Under the pieces are notes generated by a model. That model saw nothing but the letters and a program-made list of their open reading frames with translations. It was not told where the DNA came from and did not search any database. Source: Pseudomonas canadensis (GTDB taxonomy: Bacteria; Pseudomonadota; Gammaproteobacteria; Pseudomonadales; Pseudomonadaceae). From it: a stretch of 64,000 nucleotides of DNA. The stretch's first letter is position 1, and each line of letters begins with the position of its first letter. Below are positions 18,909 to 29,065 of the stretch, one piece after another. The stretch is from contig NZ_AYTD01000011.1 in the NCBI RefSeq assembly GCF_000503215.1, positions 310,001 through 374,000 on the forward strand, written 5' to 3'. Position numbers and translations under genes: made by a program.

Positions 18909-19574
18909 ATGCCCGGCCCCACCGCTGACCTGTTCGCCGACGACGCCCTGCAACAACCCGCAGGGCGTGAGCAAATTGGCGAACAGTCCTACGTATTAAG
19001 GGGCTACGCCCTGCCCTGGATTGAGCGCCTCCTGCCGGAGCTGCGGCGGGTGCTGGCTCAATCACCGTTTCGACAAATGGTCACACCCGGCGGCTTTACC
19101 ATGTCGGCGGCATTGAGCAGTTGCGGAGACCTGGGCTGGACCACTGACACGTCCGGCTACCGCTACTCGCCACTCGACCCGCGCAGCCAGCAGCCGTGGC
19201 CGAAGATGCCAGATGTCTTGCGTCAATTGGCGGTGCACGCGGCGGCAGAGGCGGGTTTTCCCGACTTTGCCCCTGATGCCTGCCTGATCAACCGCTATGT
19301 GCCCGGCGCCAAAATGTCCCTGCACCAGGACAAAAACGAACGCCGCTATAGCGAACCGGTTGTATCTGTGTCGCTTGGCCTGCCGGCGATTTTCCTGTTT
19401 GGTGGACACGAACGCAGTGACAAAACCCGGAAAGTCTCACTGTTTCATGGCGACGTAGTGGTCTGGGGCGGCGTGGATCGCCTGCGCTTCCACGGAGTGA
19501 TGCCGATCAAGGACGGTGTGCATCCGGTCATGGGGCCGCAACGCATCAACCTCACGTTTCGCACTGCCGGTTGA
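18909..19574 (+). CDS. alkB: Alpha-ketoglutarate-dependent DNA dioxygenase AlkB
   Basis: This 221-residue Fe(II)/2-oxoglutarate dioxygenase directly reverses 1-methyladenine and 3-methylcytosine damage. The fold's metal triad is visible as HQD (MSLHQDKNER) and the later His in RLRFHGV. The 2-oxoglutarate-binding Arg follows in RINLTFR, and NRYVPG is the usual substrate-side motif. The size matches E. coli AlkB. It is followed 75 bp later by ada, mirroring the alkylation-repair regulon. Confidence 0.95.
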   Translation: MPGPTADLFADDALQQPAGREQIGEQSYVLRGYALPWIERLLPELRRVLAQSPFRQMVTPGGFTMSAALSSCGDLGWTTDTSGYRYSPLDPRSQQPWPKMPDVLRQLAVHAAAEAGFPDFAPDACLINRYVPGAKMSLHQDKNERRYSEPVVSVSLGLPAIFLFGGHERSDKTRKVSLFHGDVVVWGGVDRLRFHGVMPIKDGVHPVMGPQRINLTFRTAG

Positions 19575-19649
19575 TTTGACCGCAAGCTTCAGAGTGCCAG
19601 GTAGGCGCGGCGCGATTAATCTGAACGGAATCCGTCAGGAGTGCCAAGC

Positions 19650-20696
19650 ATGACAACCGAACAGGACCCACGCTGGGCGGCGATCCTCGCCCGCGACCCC
19701 AAGGCTGATGCGCTGTTCGTCTACGGCGTGAAGACCACTGGCGTGTACTGTCGCCCCAGCAGCGCCTCACGTTTACCGCGCCCGGAAAACATCGAGTTCT
19801 TCGACACCCCGGTGCAGGCCGAAGCCGCCGGTTATCGCGCCAGCAAACGTGCAGCGGGAGACCAGACTCTGCTGGTTGCGCACCACGCGCAATTGGTGGC
19901 GCAAGCTTGCCGACATATCGAACAAGCCGAGACGCCGCCCAGCCTGAATGCGCTGGCCGCCCAGGCCAACCTGAGCCCTTTCCACTTTCACCGCGTGTTC
20001 AAAACCGTCACCGGCCTGACGCCTAAGGGCTATGCCACCGCGCACCGTTCGCGCAAGGTGCGCGATGGGCTCAAAAGCTCGCACTCGGTGACGGACGCGT
20101 TGTATGACGCCGGCTTCAATTCCAATAGCCGCTTTTATGAATCGGCTGACCAGCTTCTCGGCATGAAACCCAGCGACTACAAAGCTGGCGGCACTAACAC
20201 GGCGATCTTGTTCGCTGTCGGGCAGTGTTCACTGGGGGCGATCCTGGTGGCGCAGAGCGCCCGTGGCGTCTGCGCGATTCTGCTGGGGGAGGATCCCGGC
20301 CAATTGGTGCGCGATCTGCAGGATCAGTTTCCCAAGGCCGAACTGGTAGGCGCCGACCAGCGCTTCGAGCAGTTGGTGGCACAGGTCGTGGGGTTTATCG
20401 AAGCACCTGCGCTCGGCCTGGACCTGCCCCTGGATCTGCGCGGCACGGCATTTCAGGAGCGGGTGTGGCAAGCCTTGCGCGAAATTCCAGCGGGGAGCAC
20501 GGCCAGTTACGCGCAGATCGCAGAGCGCATTGGCGCGCCGAAATCGTTCCGCGCGGTGGCTCAAGCGTGTGGCGCGAACAGCCTCGCGGTCGCCATTCCC
20601 TGCCATCGTGTGGTGCGCAGCAACGGCGACCTGTCGGGCTATCGTTGGGGCGTGGAACGTAAGCAGCAGTTGCTGGAGCGTGAGCGCAAGGGTTAA
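19650..20696 (+). CDS. ada: Ada-like methyltransferase/regulator with degenerate N-terminal zinc site
   Basis: This 348-residue, three-part protein has an N-terminal Ada Zn domain (1-75), an AraC helix-turn-helix (about 80-175) and a C-terminal O6-methylguanine methyltransferase with PCHRV active cysteine (about 315). It should repair O6-methylguanine. In E. coli Ada, Cys38, 42, 69 and 72 bind zinc and Cys38 takes methyl from phosphotriesters. Here only the first is kept (Cys34); the others are Ser38, Ser65 and Ala68. Methyl-triggered activation may therefore be altered or lost. The start at 19650 is favoured over GTG 19641 by a CAGGAG site 8 nt upstream. Confidence 0.93.
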   Translation: MTTEQDPRWAAILARDPKADALFVYGVKTTGVYCRPSSASRLPRPENIEFFDTPVQAEAAGYRASKRAAGDQTLLVAHHAQLVAQACRHIEQAETPPSLNALAAQANLSPFHFHRVFKTVTGLTPKGYATAHRSRKVRDGLKSSHSVTDALYDAGFNSNSRFYESADQLLGMKPSDYKAGGTNTAILFAVGQCSLGAILVAQSARGVCAILLGEDPGQLVRDLQDQFPKAELVGADQRFEQLVAQVVGFIEAPALGLDLPLDLRGTAFQERVWQALREIPAGSTASYAQIAERIGAPKSFRAVAQACGANSLAVAIPCHRVVRSNGDLSGYRWGVERKQQLLERERKG

Positions 20697-21277
20697 CCCA
20701 GCTTGCGCTTGCGAAACTCGGCGACTTTATGCCGGTTGCCACACAGCGCCATGCTGCACCAACGGCGCTTATGGGCCTTGGTGCGATCGTAGAACCACAA
20801 CACGCATTCCGGATGTTCGCAGGTGCGGATCAGGTTGAAATCCCCGTCCACCAACAACCGCGCTGCGGCTTCAGCAATCATCGAGAAAAATTGCTCCGGG
20901 GTTTGCAGCTTGCGCTGACGCTCAACGCGTAGTTCCCCCGACGCCGGCCAAGCCAACTGCGGATGGCTGACGGCCTTGCGCAAAAAGCCATTCAGTGCGG
21001 CTGGATCGCCTTGCGCTCCTTCCTTGCGCGCTTCCAGCAATACACGGATCACCTCGCGCAACTCCCGGCCCACCCGGAGCAATGCGCCCGCTTCAAACAC
21101 AGGCACCTGCTCCTCCTCAACCCACCCCAGGCGCACCAGCCAACGTTCGACGTCGGCATCGGACTGCCAGAAGTCATGCGGTTGGGCGTCGACATTGGCG
21201 CGCGTGTTGAGCATGTCCAGCACCGGGTCGTCGGCGAGTACATAAGGTTCAAGGGAGGCTGGGATAGTCATGGTCAT
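20693..21277 (-). CDS. CGNR zinc-finger regulator (ABATE-type domain)
   Basis: This 194-residue protein has an N-terminal ABATE-like stress regulator domain (SLEPYVLADDPVLDMLNTRA) and a C-terminal CGNR zinc finger (CEHPEC ... WCSMALCGNRHKVAEFRKRK). Proteins of this kind are annotated as putative stress-induced transcription regulators. It overlaps the 3' end of ada by 4 bp convergently and is divergent from the alpha/beta hydrolase gene across a 167-bp gap with inverted repeats, suggesting it controls that hydrolase. Confidence 0.88.
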   Translation of the reverse strand: MTMTIPASLEPYVLADDPVLDMLNTRANVDAQPHDFWQSDADVERWLVRLGWVEEEQVPVFEAGALLRVGRELREVIRVLLEARKEGAQGDPAALNGFLRKAVSHPQLAWPASGELRVERQRKLQTPEQFFSMIAEAAARLLVDGDFNLIRTCEHPECVLWFYDRTKAHKRRWCSMALCGNRHKVAEFRKRKLG

Positions 21278-21300
21278 TCCTCGTCAGGGCGTCGACATAG

Positions 21301-21405
21301 TAACCGCTATCTAGCCACTTGGATAGTTACACAAAATTAATCTGAAACCGTTATAAATAGTTTGACAGGTTACTTTTTTCGGCACAGCCTTTGAAAGCGG
21401 TAACC
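21301..21405. promoter_or_regulatory. Divergent regulatory region with repeated GTAACC elements
   Basis: The gap between the CGNR regulator and the hydrolase contains TAACCGC at 21301-21307, an inverted copy GCGGTAACC near 21397-21405, and an internal inverted pair CTATC (21307) / GATAG (21322). A TTGACA-like -35 lies at 21362-21367. The arrangement fits operator sites for a divergently encoded regulator; the binding protein is inferred. Confidence 0.4.
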
Positions 21406-21444
21406 AGTATATAAATCCAATCAAGTTACAAAGGTGCTCTCATC

Positions 21445-22323
21445 ATGACCCTTCCAAGCTCCGTCGTTCACTACCGCCATGTCGATGCCGACGGCGTACG
21501 CATGTTCTACCGCGAAGCCGGTGCCCCCTCCGCGCCGGTCATGTTGCTGCTGCACGGTTTCCCCAGTTCGTCGCATATGTACCGCGACCTGATCCCGTTG
21601 CTCGCTACGCGCTTTCGGGTGATCGCACCGGATTTGCCGGGTTTCGGTTTTACCGAGGTGCCTGCCGAGCGCGACTACCACTACAGCTTCGATAACCTGG
21701 CGATCACCGTCGGACATTTTGTCGATGCGCTGGAATTGACGCGTTACGCGCTGTACGTCTTCGACTATGGCGCACCAGTAGGTCTACGCCTGGCAGTGGC
21801 GCACCCGGAACGGGTCAGCGCGCTGATCTCGCAAAACGGTAACGCCTACCTGGAAGGTCTGGGGGACGCCTGGGCACCGATTCGCGCCTACTGGGCCGAA
21901 CCAAGCCAGGCCAACCGCGAGGTGATCCGCAATGCGGTAATCAGCCTGGAAGGCACGCGCTACCAGTACCTGCACGGCGTGAATCAGCCCGAGTTGGTGG
22001 CACCGGAGTCCTACATGCTCGACGCACTGCTCATGCAGCGACCCGGCAATGACGAGATCCAGTTGGACCTGTTCCTCGACTACCGCAACAACCTGACGCT
22101 GTACCCGGCGTTCCAGGCCTTCTTCAAGGCCAAGCAAGTGCCAACACTGGTGATCTGGGGCCAGAACGATCCGTTCTTCATCCCGCCAGGTGCACACGCC
22201 TATCAAGCCGACAACCCAAACGCGGTGGTGGAACTGCTCGACACCGGCCACTTCGCCCTGGAAACCCATGCGGCCCATATCGCCGAGCGGATTCACGCGG
22301 TGCTGGGAGACGCCTTCAACTAA
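21445..22323 (+). CDS. Alpha/beta hydrolase with Asp nucleophile (haloalkane dehalogenase/epoxide hydrolase-like)
   Basis: In this 292-residue alpha/beta-fold enzyme, the oxyanion motif HGFPSSSHMYRDL and the nucleophile elbow VFDYGAPVG place Asp107 where esterases have Ser. The catalytic His is in DTGHFALETH near the C-terminus. An Asp nucleophile is typical of haloalkane dehalogenases and epoxide hydrolases. A Trp halide-binding residue next to the nucleophile, as in true dehalogenases, is replaced by Tyr here, so the substrate is uncertain. It is divergent from a CGNR regulator and followed by a nitronate monooxygenase. Confidence 0.88.
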   Translation: MTLPSSVVHYRHVDADGVRMFYREAGAPSAPVMLLLHGFPSSSHMYRDLIPLLATRFRVIAPDLPGFGFTEVPAERDYHYSFDNLAITVGHFVDALELTRYALYVFDYGAPVGLRLAVAHPERVSALISQNGNAYLEGLGDAWAPIRAYWAEPSQANREVIRNAVISLEGTRYQYLHGVNQPELVAPESYMLDALLMQRPGNDEIQLDLFLDYRNNLTLYPAFQAFFKAKQVPTLVIWGQNDPFFIPPGAHAYQADNPNAVVELLDTGHFALETHAAHIAERIHAVLGDAFN

Positions 22324-22432
22324 TGGCACATCACGAAACGTGCCGCTCGTCCAGTGAATAAAACAGAGTGGCCGGGTGTCATGGGCCCTGCTAAAACAGG
22401 GCAAAGCCTCACTAACGCTGGAGAGACATCCC

Positions 22433-23494
22433 ATGAGCACCTGGCCAGACACCCGCATTATCGATCTGCTGGGGATCGAACTGCCCATCATCCAGGCGCC
22501 CATGGCCGTGGGCACCACCACGGCCATGGTCATCGAGGCCAATAGAGCTGGCGCGCTGGGCTCATTGCCAGCGGCCGCACTGAGTCTCGCGCAACTGCGC
22601 GAAGCGCTGGCCGCTATCCGTGAGGCCAGCCCACGCCCGATCAACGTCAACTTCTTCTGCCACCAGCCGCCAGCCCCCGACGCAGCGCGTGATCGGCGCT
22701 GGAAGGACTTGCTGGAACCCTACTACCGTGAATTGGGTGCCGATTTTGAGGCGCCGACGCCCGTGTCCAACCGCGAACCGTTTAATGAAGCGGCTTGCCA
22801 AGTCATCGAGGAATTCCGTCCCGAAGTCGTCAGTTTTCACTTCGGCCTGCCAGAAAAAGCCCTGTTGGATCGGGTAAAAGCCACGGGTGCGAAAGTGCTG
22901 TCCTCGGCCACCACCGTGGAAGAAGCAATCTGGCTGGAGCAGCACGGCTGCGACGCGATCATCGCCATGGGCAGTGAAGCGGGCGGGCATCGTGGCTTGT
23001 TTCTCAGCGATGACCTCAATACCCAGATCGGCCTGTTCGCCCTGCTGCCGCAAGTGGTCGACGCCGTCAGCGTGCCGGTGATTGCCGCCGGCGGGATCGG
23101 GGATGCACGCGGGATTGTCGCGGCCTTTGCCCTGGGCGCCTCGGCGGTACAGATCGGCACGGCTTACCTGTTTACGCCTGAAGCCAATGTCACGCCTTCG
23201 CACCACCACGCATTGCGCCATGCCCAGGCCAGCGAAACCGCGCTGACCAACCTGTTCACCGGTCGTCCGGCACGGGGCATCGTCAACCGGGTCATGCGGG
23301 AGTTGGGTGCAATCAACCCAGCCGCGCCGGCATTCCCGACCTCCGGCGGCGCATTGATCCCGCTCAAGGCCAAGGATGAAGCAGGTTTCAGCAATTTATG
23401 GTCCGGCCAGGCGCTGCGCCTGGGCAAAGACACCACCACCTATGACCTGACGCGCGAACTGGCGGAGCAGGCCTTGGCCAAACTCAACCCGTAG
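22433..23494 (+). CDS. Nitronate monooxygenase family FMN enzyme
   Basis: This 353-residue TIM-barrel flavoenzyme has an N-terminus (PIIQAPMAVGTTTAMVIEAN) with the QAPM motif of 2-nitropropane dioxygenase/NMO proteins. GSEAGGHRG and the FMN-phosphate region (VIAAGGIGDARGI, ALGASAVQIGTAYL) are conserved. The start at 22433 is preferred because of the GGAGAG site; the upstream ATG at 22376 would add an atypical extension. Such enzymes oxidise nitronates such as propionate 3-nitronate. It lies 110 bp after the hydrolase and may be co-transcribed. Confidence 0.88.
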   Translation: MSTWPDTRIIDLLGIELPIIQAPMAVGTTTAMVIEANRAGALGSLPAAALSLAQLREALAAIREASPRPINVNFFCHQPPAPDAARDRRWKDLLEPYYRELGADFEAPTPVSNREPFNEAACQVIEEFRPEVVSFHFGLPEKALLDRVKATGAKVLSSATTVEEAIWLEQHGCDAIIAMGSEAGGHRGLFLSDDLNTQIGLFALLPQVVDAVSVPVIAAGGIGDARGIVAAFALGASAVQIGTAYLFTPEANVTPSHHHALRHAQASETALTNLFTGRPARGIVNRVMRELGAINPAAPAFPTSGGALIPLKAKDEAGFSNLWSGQALRLGKDTTTYDLTRELAEQALAKLNP

Positions 23495-23530
23495 AACCTG
23501 TGGCAACTTTGCACTGTACCGGCAATGGCC

Positions 23531-23560
23531 AACCGCTATATATTCACATACATAGCGGTT
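23531..23560. promoter_or_regulatory. Candidate ModE operator upstream of modA
   Basis: A 9-bp inverted repeat AACCGCTAT / ATAGCGGTT contains TATAT-N7-TACAT, which fits the E. coli ModE consensus TATAT-N7-TAYAT. It lies about 50 bp before the modA start, where molybdate-bound ModE represses modABC in other bacteria. No modE gene is in the window. Confidence 0.75.
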
Positions 23561-23577
23561 AAGCCTTCTACCTATAA

Positions 23578-24366
<789 letters not shown>

Positions 24367-25047
24367 ATGCCGTTATCGAGTGCCGATTTTTCCGCCATCT
24401 GGTTGACCATCAAGCTGGCGTCACTGACTACCGTGATCCTGCTGATCATCGGCACTCCGATTGCCCTGTGGTTGTCACGCACCCGTTCCTGGTGGCGCGG
24501 CCCCATTGGCGCCATCGTCGCTCTGCCGTTGGTGCTGCCACCGACGGTGATCGGTTTTTACCTGCTGTTGACCATGGGGCCCAATGGCTACTTCGGGCAG
24601 TTCACCCAATGGCTGGGCCTGGGCACCCTCACCTTCAGCTTCGCCGGGTTGGTCATTGGCTCGGTGATCTATTCGATGCCGTTTGTGGTGCAGCCGTTGC
24701 AAAACGCCTTCTCCGCCATCGGCACACGCCCGCTGGAAGTGGCCGCAACCTTGCGTGCCAATCCTTGGGACACGTTCTTCACCGTCATCTTGCCCCTGGC
24801 GCGGCCAGGGTTTATCACCGCCTCCATCCTGGGTTTTGCGCACACCGTCGGTGAGTTCGGCGTGGTGCTGATGATTGGCGGCAATATCCCGGACAAGACC
24901 CGGGTGGTGTCCGTGCAGATCTACGACCATGTGGAAGCCATGGAGTATGCCCAGGCCCATTGGCTGGCCGGCTCCATGGTGGTGTTCGCGTTCCTGGTGT
25001 TGCTGGCGCTGTATTCCAGCCGTAAAACCAAGATGGGCTGGAGTTGA
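24367..25047 (+). CDS. modB: Molybdate ABC transporter permease
   Basis: This 226-residue inner-membrane permease has about five to six TM helices and the BPD-transporter EAA loop ([25 protein letters not shown] split around residues 120-150) that docks with ModC. The ATG begins at the nucleotide after the modA stop, and the stop codon overlaps the modC start, so the three genes are tightly coupled. Confidence 0.95.
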   Translation: MPLSSADFSAIWLTIKLASLTTVILLIIGTPIALWLSRTRSWWRGPIGAIVALPLVLPPTVIGFYLLLTMGPNGYFGQFTQWLGLGTLTFSFAGLVIGSVIYSMPFVVQPLQNAFSAIGTRPLEVAATLRANPWDTFFTVILPLARPGFITASILGFAHTVGEFGVVLMIGGNIPDKTRVVSVQIYDHVEAMEYAQAHWLAGSMVVFAFLVLLALYSSRKTKMGWS

Positions 25048-26132
25048 TGTCGATGATTGATATACGTCTGCAACTCAAGTATTCGGGTTTTGCCCTGGAG
25101 GTTGACCTGCATTTGCCCGGTCGCGGTGTGACGGCGCTGTACGGGCATTCCGGTTCCGGCAAGACCACCTGCCTGCGCTGTATCGCCGGGCTGGAGCGCG
25201 CCGAAGACGGGTTTGTCCAGATCAATGATGAAGTCTGGCAAGACAGCCGCAACGGATTGTTCGTACCGCCCCATAAACGCGGCCTGGGCTACGTGTTTCA
25301 GGAGGCCAGCCTGTTCCCGCATCTGTCGGTGCGGGCCAACCTGGAGTTCGGCCTCAAGCGCATTCCCCGTCAGCAACGCCGTGTGGATATGGCCCATGCC
25401 ACCGAATTGCTAGGCATCGGCCACCTGCTCGACCGCCATCCCCAGCACCTTTCCGGCGGTGAGCGCCAGCGCATCGGCATCGCCCGCGCCTTGCTCACCA
25501 GCCCCCGTCTGTTGTTGATGGATGAACCCCTGGCCGCCCTCGATAGCCAGCGCAAAAGCGAGATCCTGCCGTACCTCGAACGCCTGCACGATGAACTGGA
25601 TATCCCGGTGCTGTATGTCAGCCATGCCCAGGATGAAGTGGCGCGCCTGGCCGATCACATCGTCTTGCTCAGCGACGGCAAGGCGCTGGCCAGCGGCCCC
25701 ATCGGCGAAACCCTGGCGCGGCTCGACCTGCCCCTGGCGCTGGGTGACGATGCCGGCGTGGTGATCAACGGCGCGGTCAGTGCCTATGACGATCACTATC
25801 AGTTGCTCACCCTGCAACTGCCCGCGAGCACCTTGCACATGCGTGTAGCCCATGCGCCGTTGGCGGTGGGCAAAGCGTTGCGTATCAAGGTGCAGGCGCG
25901 GGATGTGAGCCTCAGCCTGCAAGCGGAGGAACACAGCAGCATCCTCAACCGCCTGCCGGTTACGGTCACGCAAGAGATTTCGGCAGACAACAGCGCGCAT
26001 GTGCTGGTGCGCCTGGACGCGGGTGGCACGCCGTTGCTGGCGCGCATCACGCGTTTCTCCCGCGACCAACTGCAACTCCACCCCGGCCAGAGACTCTGGG
26101 CACAGATCAAGGCCGTCGCGGTGTTGGCGTAA
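25047..26132 (+). CDS. modC: Molybdate ABC transporter ATPase
   Basis: This 361-residue ATPase has Walker [10 protein letters not shown], signature [15 protein letters not shown], Walker [13 protein letters not shown] and the switch His in [10 protein letters not shown]-terminal Mop/TOBE domain (about 290-361) binds molybdate and may give feedback inhibition. The start overlaps the modB stop (TGATG). An upstream TTG at 25044 is possible but less likely. Confidence 0.95.
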   Translation: MSMIDIRLQLKYSGFALEVDLHLPGRGVTALYGHSGSGKTTCLRCIAGLERAEDGFVQINDEVWQDSRNGLFVPPHKRGLGYVFQEASLFPHLSVRANLEFGLKRIPRQQRRVDMAHATELLGIGHLLDRHPQHLSGGERQRIGIARALLTSPRLLLMDEPLAALDSQRKSEILPYLERLHDELDIPVLYVSHAQDEVARLADHIVLLSDGKALASGPIGETLARLDLPLALGDDAGVVINGAVSAYDDHYQLLTLQLPASTLHMRVAHAPLAVGKALRIKVQARDVSLSLQAEEHSSILNRLPVTVTQEISADNSAHVLVRLDAGGTPLLARITRFSRDQLQLHPGQRLWAQIKAVAVLA

Positions 26133-26211
26133 GCAACCTTTTGGCACGACCGCACACCGCTGCGGTCCATCAGACATACCGGCCTGATTTGTTGCCAAGG
26201 AATCCCGCCCC

Positions 26212-27249
26212 ATGTCCGACTCTGCGCTGCCCCGCGACCTGCATTACGTTGACGACACCCAGCCCGGCATACGCCGCAAGACGCTGCGCGGCAAGTTCCA
26301 ATATTTCGACCCCAAGGGCGAACGCATCACGGATGCCGACGAGATCAAGCGCCTCAACGCCCTTGCCGTCCCGCCGGCCTACACCGATGTGTGGATCTGC
26401 GCCGACCCGCGCGGCCATCTGCAAGCTACCGGCCGCGATGCACGCGGGCGAAAACAGTATCGCTATCACGCGCGTTGGCGCGAAGTGCGGGACACGGACA
26501 AGTATTCGCGGCTGCAGGAATTCGGCAGTGCACTGCCGAAATTGCGCAAACAGCTCGAAGCGCAGATAGCCGAGCCCGGATTTACCCGCGAAAAGGTGCT
26601 GGCCACCGTGGTGACGCTGCTGGACGCTACGCTGATCCGCGTCGGTAATACCCAGTATGCCCGCGACAACAAGTCCTATGGGCTGACCACCCTGCGCACC
26701 CGTCATGTGGATGTAAAAGGCAGCGAAATCAAGTTCCAGTTTCGCGGCAAGAGCGGCGTCGAGCACCAAATCAGCGTTAAGGACCGGCGACTGGCGACAG
26801 TGGTCAAACGCTGCCTGGAATTGCCGGGCCAGAACCTGTTCCAGTACCTGGATGAGGATGGCGAGCGGCACACCGTCAGCTCCCAAGACGTGAATGATTA
26901 CCTGCACAAACTCACCGGCGCCGACTTCACCGCCAAGGATTACCGCACCTGGGCCGGCACCGCCATGGCGTTGGCCGTGTTGCGGGAACTGGAGTGGCAG
27001 CCCGAATCCGATGCCAAAAGGCATGTTGTGTCGATGGTCAAGGATGTCGCCAAGCAGTTGGGTAACACCCCGGCGGTGTGCCGCAAGTGTTACATCCACC
27101 CTGCCGTGCTGGAGCATTTCAGCCTCGGCGAACTCTCCAAGTTGCCCAAGCCGCGCCTGCGCAAAGGGCTCAAGGCCGAAGAAGTGGCCTTGGCGATGTT
27201 TCTTGAGCAATTGGCGGCGGACTTGCCGAAAAAAGCCAAGACGGGTTAG
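26212..27249 (+). CDS. DNA topoisomerase IB
   Basis: This 345-residue poxvirus-type bacterial topoisomerase IB relaxes supercoils through a 3'-phosphotyrosine link. The N-terminal clamp contains GKFQYFDPKGERI. Catalytic-domain motifs include GNxxYARDNKSYGLTTL, KDYRTWAGT (Arg) and the C-terminal CRKCYIHPAVLE segment holding the nucleophilic Tyr. The length is typical. It lies 80 bp downstream of modC and is probably independently expressed. Confidence 0.93.
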   Translation: MSDSALPRDLHYVDDTQPGIRRKTLRGKFQYFDPKGERITDADEIKRLNALAVPPAYTDVWICADPRGHLQATGRDARGRKQYRYHARWREVRDTDKYSRLQEFGSALPKLRKQLEAQIAEPGFTREKVLATVVTLLDATLIRVGNTQYARDNKSYGLTTLRTRHVDVKGSEIKFQFRGKSGVEHQISVKDRRLATVVKRCLELPGQNLFQYLDEDGERHTVSSQDVNDYLHKLTGADFTAKDYRTWAGTAMALAVLRELEWQPESDAKRHVVSMVKDVAKQLGNTPAVCRKCYIHPAVLEHFSLGELSKLPKPRLRKGLKAEEVALAMFLEQLAADLPKKAKTG

Positions 27250-27373
27250 GCTTTGCCTCCCTTCTGATCTGCAGGACGACCGCCGACGTGAACCACTAAG
27301 CCTTCCAAAATGTATCTGCAACGAGCCGCCTGGCGCGCTTGTTGGCCTGTCCGACATTTTTTTGGAGGTGCTG

Positions 27374-28996
27374 ATGACTGACGTCAACCGGCTGCCCGTC
27401 CTTGTTTCCCTGCAACACCTGAGCTTCCAGTTCGCCAATGGCGAAACCCTGCTGGATGACTTGACCCTGTCCATCGATCACACACCTACCGGCATTGTGG
27501 GGCGCAATGGTCGAGGTAAAAGCATTCTCGCCCGCTTGATCGCTGGGCTGCTGGCGCCCTCCTCTGGCTCGCTGAATGGCCCAGGCCGAGTGATCTACGT
27601 TGCGCAGAGCATCGCGGTTGCGCCAGGGGAAACGGTCGCCGATCTCACCGGCACCGCAGAGATATTGGCAGCCCTTGAACGCATGACCCGAGGCGCCGCA
27701 CAGGTCGAAGACCTGGAATTGATCGACGACCGCTGGGACCTGGCCGGACGCTTGCGCAGTGCCTTGGACGGCGCGGGGCTGTCGCAGCTGGCTTCTGATA
27801 CCCCGGCCGACCAACTCAGCGGCGGCCAGTTGGCCAGGGTCGCTATCATCGGCGCGCTGCTGGCCGCGCCGCCGCTGCTGGTGCTCGATGAACCTACCAA
27901 CCACCTCGACAGCGAAGGCCGCGCCTGGCTGCTTCGTGTGCTCAGCGCTTGGCGTGGTGGCCTGGTGGTGGTCAGCCATGATCGGCAATTGCTCAACGCC
28001 ATGGCGCGCATCATTGAACTGTCGCCCCTGGGCGTAAACGTCTATGGCGGCAACTACGAGGCCTATCGCCTGCAGCGTGATGCCGAACAACAGGCCGCCA
28101 TCGCCGCGCTGGACCATGCACGCCTGGAGCGCAGCCGCGAACGGCGGCGCCTGCAAAAGGAACACGACAGCCTGCAACGCAACGCCGCGCGCTCACGCAA
28201 GCATGCGGAAACCGCCAACGTCGACCGTTTCACCAAGGCGCGCTGGAAAGGCGCCGCCACGGAAATCGTCAGCACCGTGCGCAGCGCGCATTGGCAACAT
28301 AAACACGAACTGGATACCCAGGTGCGCCAGGCTTATGAACGGGTCGAAGAAGAAACGCCGACGCTGTTGGCATTGCCCGCATCAGCGGTGCCCAACGGGA
28401 GGCAGGTGTTGTCGTTGGTGGACGCACAGTTGCCGTGGCTGCCGTCGACCTGTCTGAATGTGCATCTCGCAGGTCCGGTGCGCGTTGCCGTACGTGGGCC
28501 GAACGGCTGCGGCAAGTCCACGTTGCTGAAGGTACTGGCCGGTAAATGGCAGGCCGTCGCGGGTGAATGCAAGGTGCATCTGCCCTGCGCCTACATTGAT
28601 CAGCACCTTGCGCTGCTGGACGATCAGCGCTCCATCGTCGAACACCTCAACCTGCTCGACACCCCCCTGGCCGAAGCCGAATTGCGTACACGCCTGGCCT
28701 TGCTGCAACTGGATGCCTTGCGCGTCACCCAACCCACCGGGCAACTCAGCGGTGGCGAACGCTTGAAGGCCGCGATGGCAATTGCCTTGTGGCGCGAAGT
28801 GCCGGCGCAACTGCTGTTACTGGACGAACCGACCAACCACTTGGACCTGGAGTCGGTGATGGCTTTCGAGCAGGCGCTGCAAGGTTTCAACGGGGCAATG
28901 CTGGTGGTCTCCCATGACGCGGCGTTCATTCTATCGATCAAGCCCACCCATTTCCTGGATTGGCACCACACAGGTTGGTCGTTGGAAGCTGTCTGA
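27374..28996 (+). CDS. ABC-F family ATPase
   Basis: This 540-residue protein has two fused ATP-binding domains and no membrane segments. The first half has GRNGRGKS (Walker A), LSGGQLARVAI and LVLDEPTNHLD; the second has GPNGCGKS, LSGGERLKAAMAI and LLLDEPTNHLD. The basic alpha-helical linker between them (about residues 235-310) is the ribosome-facing element of ABC-F factors, which regulate translation or confer antibiotic protection. It resembles proteobacterial ABC-F members without assigned function. The start at 27374 has a GGAGG site; earlier in-frame ATGs lie within topoisomerase IB. Confidence 0.92.
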   Translation: MTDVNRLPVLVSLQHLSFQFANGETLLDDLTLSIDHTPTGIVGRNGRGKSILARLIAGLLAPSSGSLNGPGRVIYVAQSIAVAPGETVADLTGTAEILAALERMTRGAAQVEDLELIDDRWDLAGRLRSALDGAGLSQLASDTPADQLSGGQLARVAIIGALLAAPPLLVLDEPTNHLDSEGRAWLLRVLSAWRGGLVVVSHDRQLLNAMARIIELSPLGVNVYGGNYEAYRLQRDAEQQAAIAALDHARLERSRERRRLQKEHDSLQRNAARSRKHAETANVDRFTKARWKGAATEIVSTVRSAHWQHKHELDTQVRQAYERVEEETPTLLALPASAVPNGRQVLSLVDAQLPWLPSTCLNVHLAGPVRVAVRGPNGCGKSTLLKVLAGKWQAVAGECKVHLPCAYIDQHLALLDDQRSIVEHLNLLDTPLAEAELRTRLALLQLDALRVTQPTGQLSGGERLKAAMAIALWREVPAQLLLLDEPTNHLDLESVMAFEQALQGFNGAMLVVSHDAAFILSIKPTHFLDWHHTGWSLEAV

Positions 28997-29065
28997 GGTC
29001 ATTGCACGCGCGCTGAAAGCGTCCTACGGTAGTGGCCGGATAATCTCACCGAGGAACCCGGCCCT

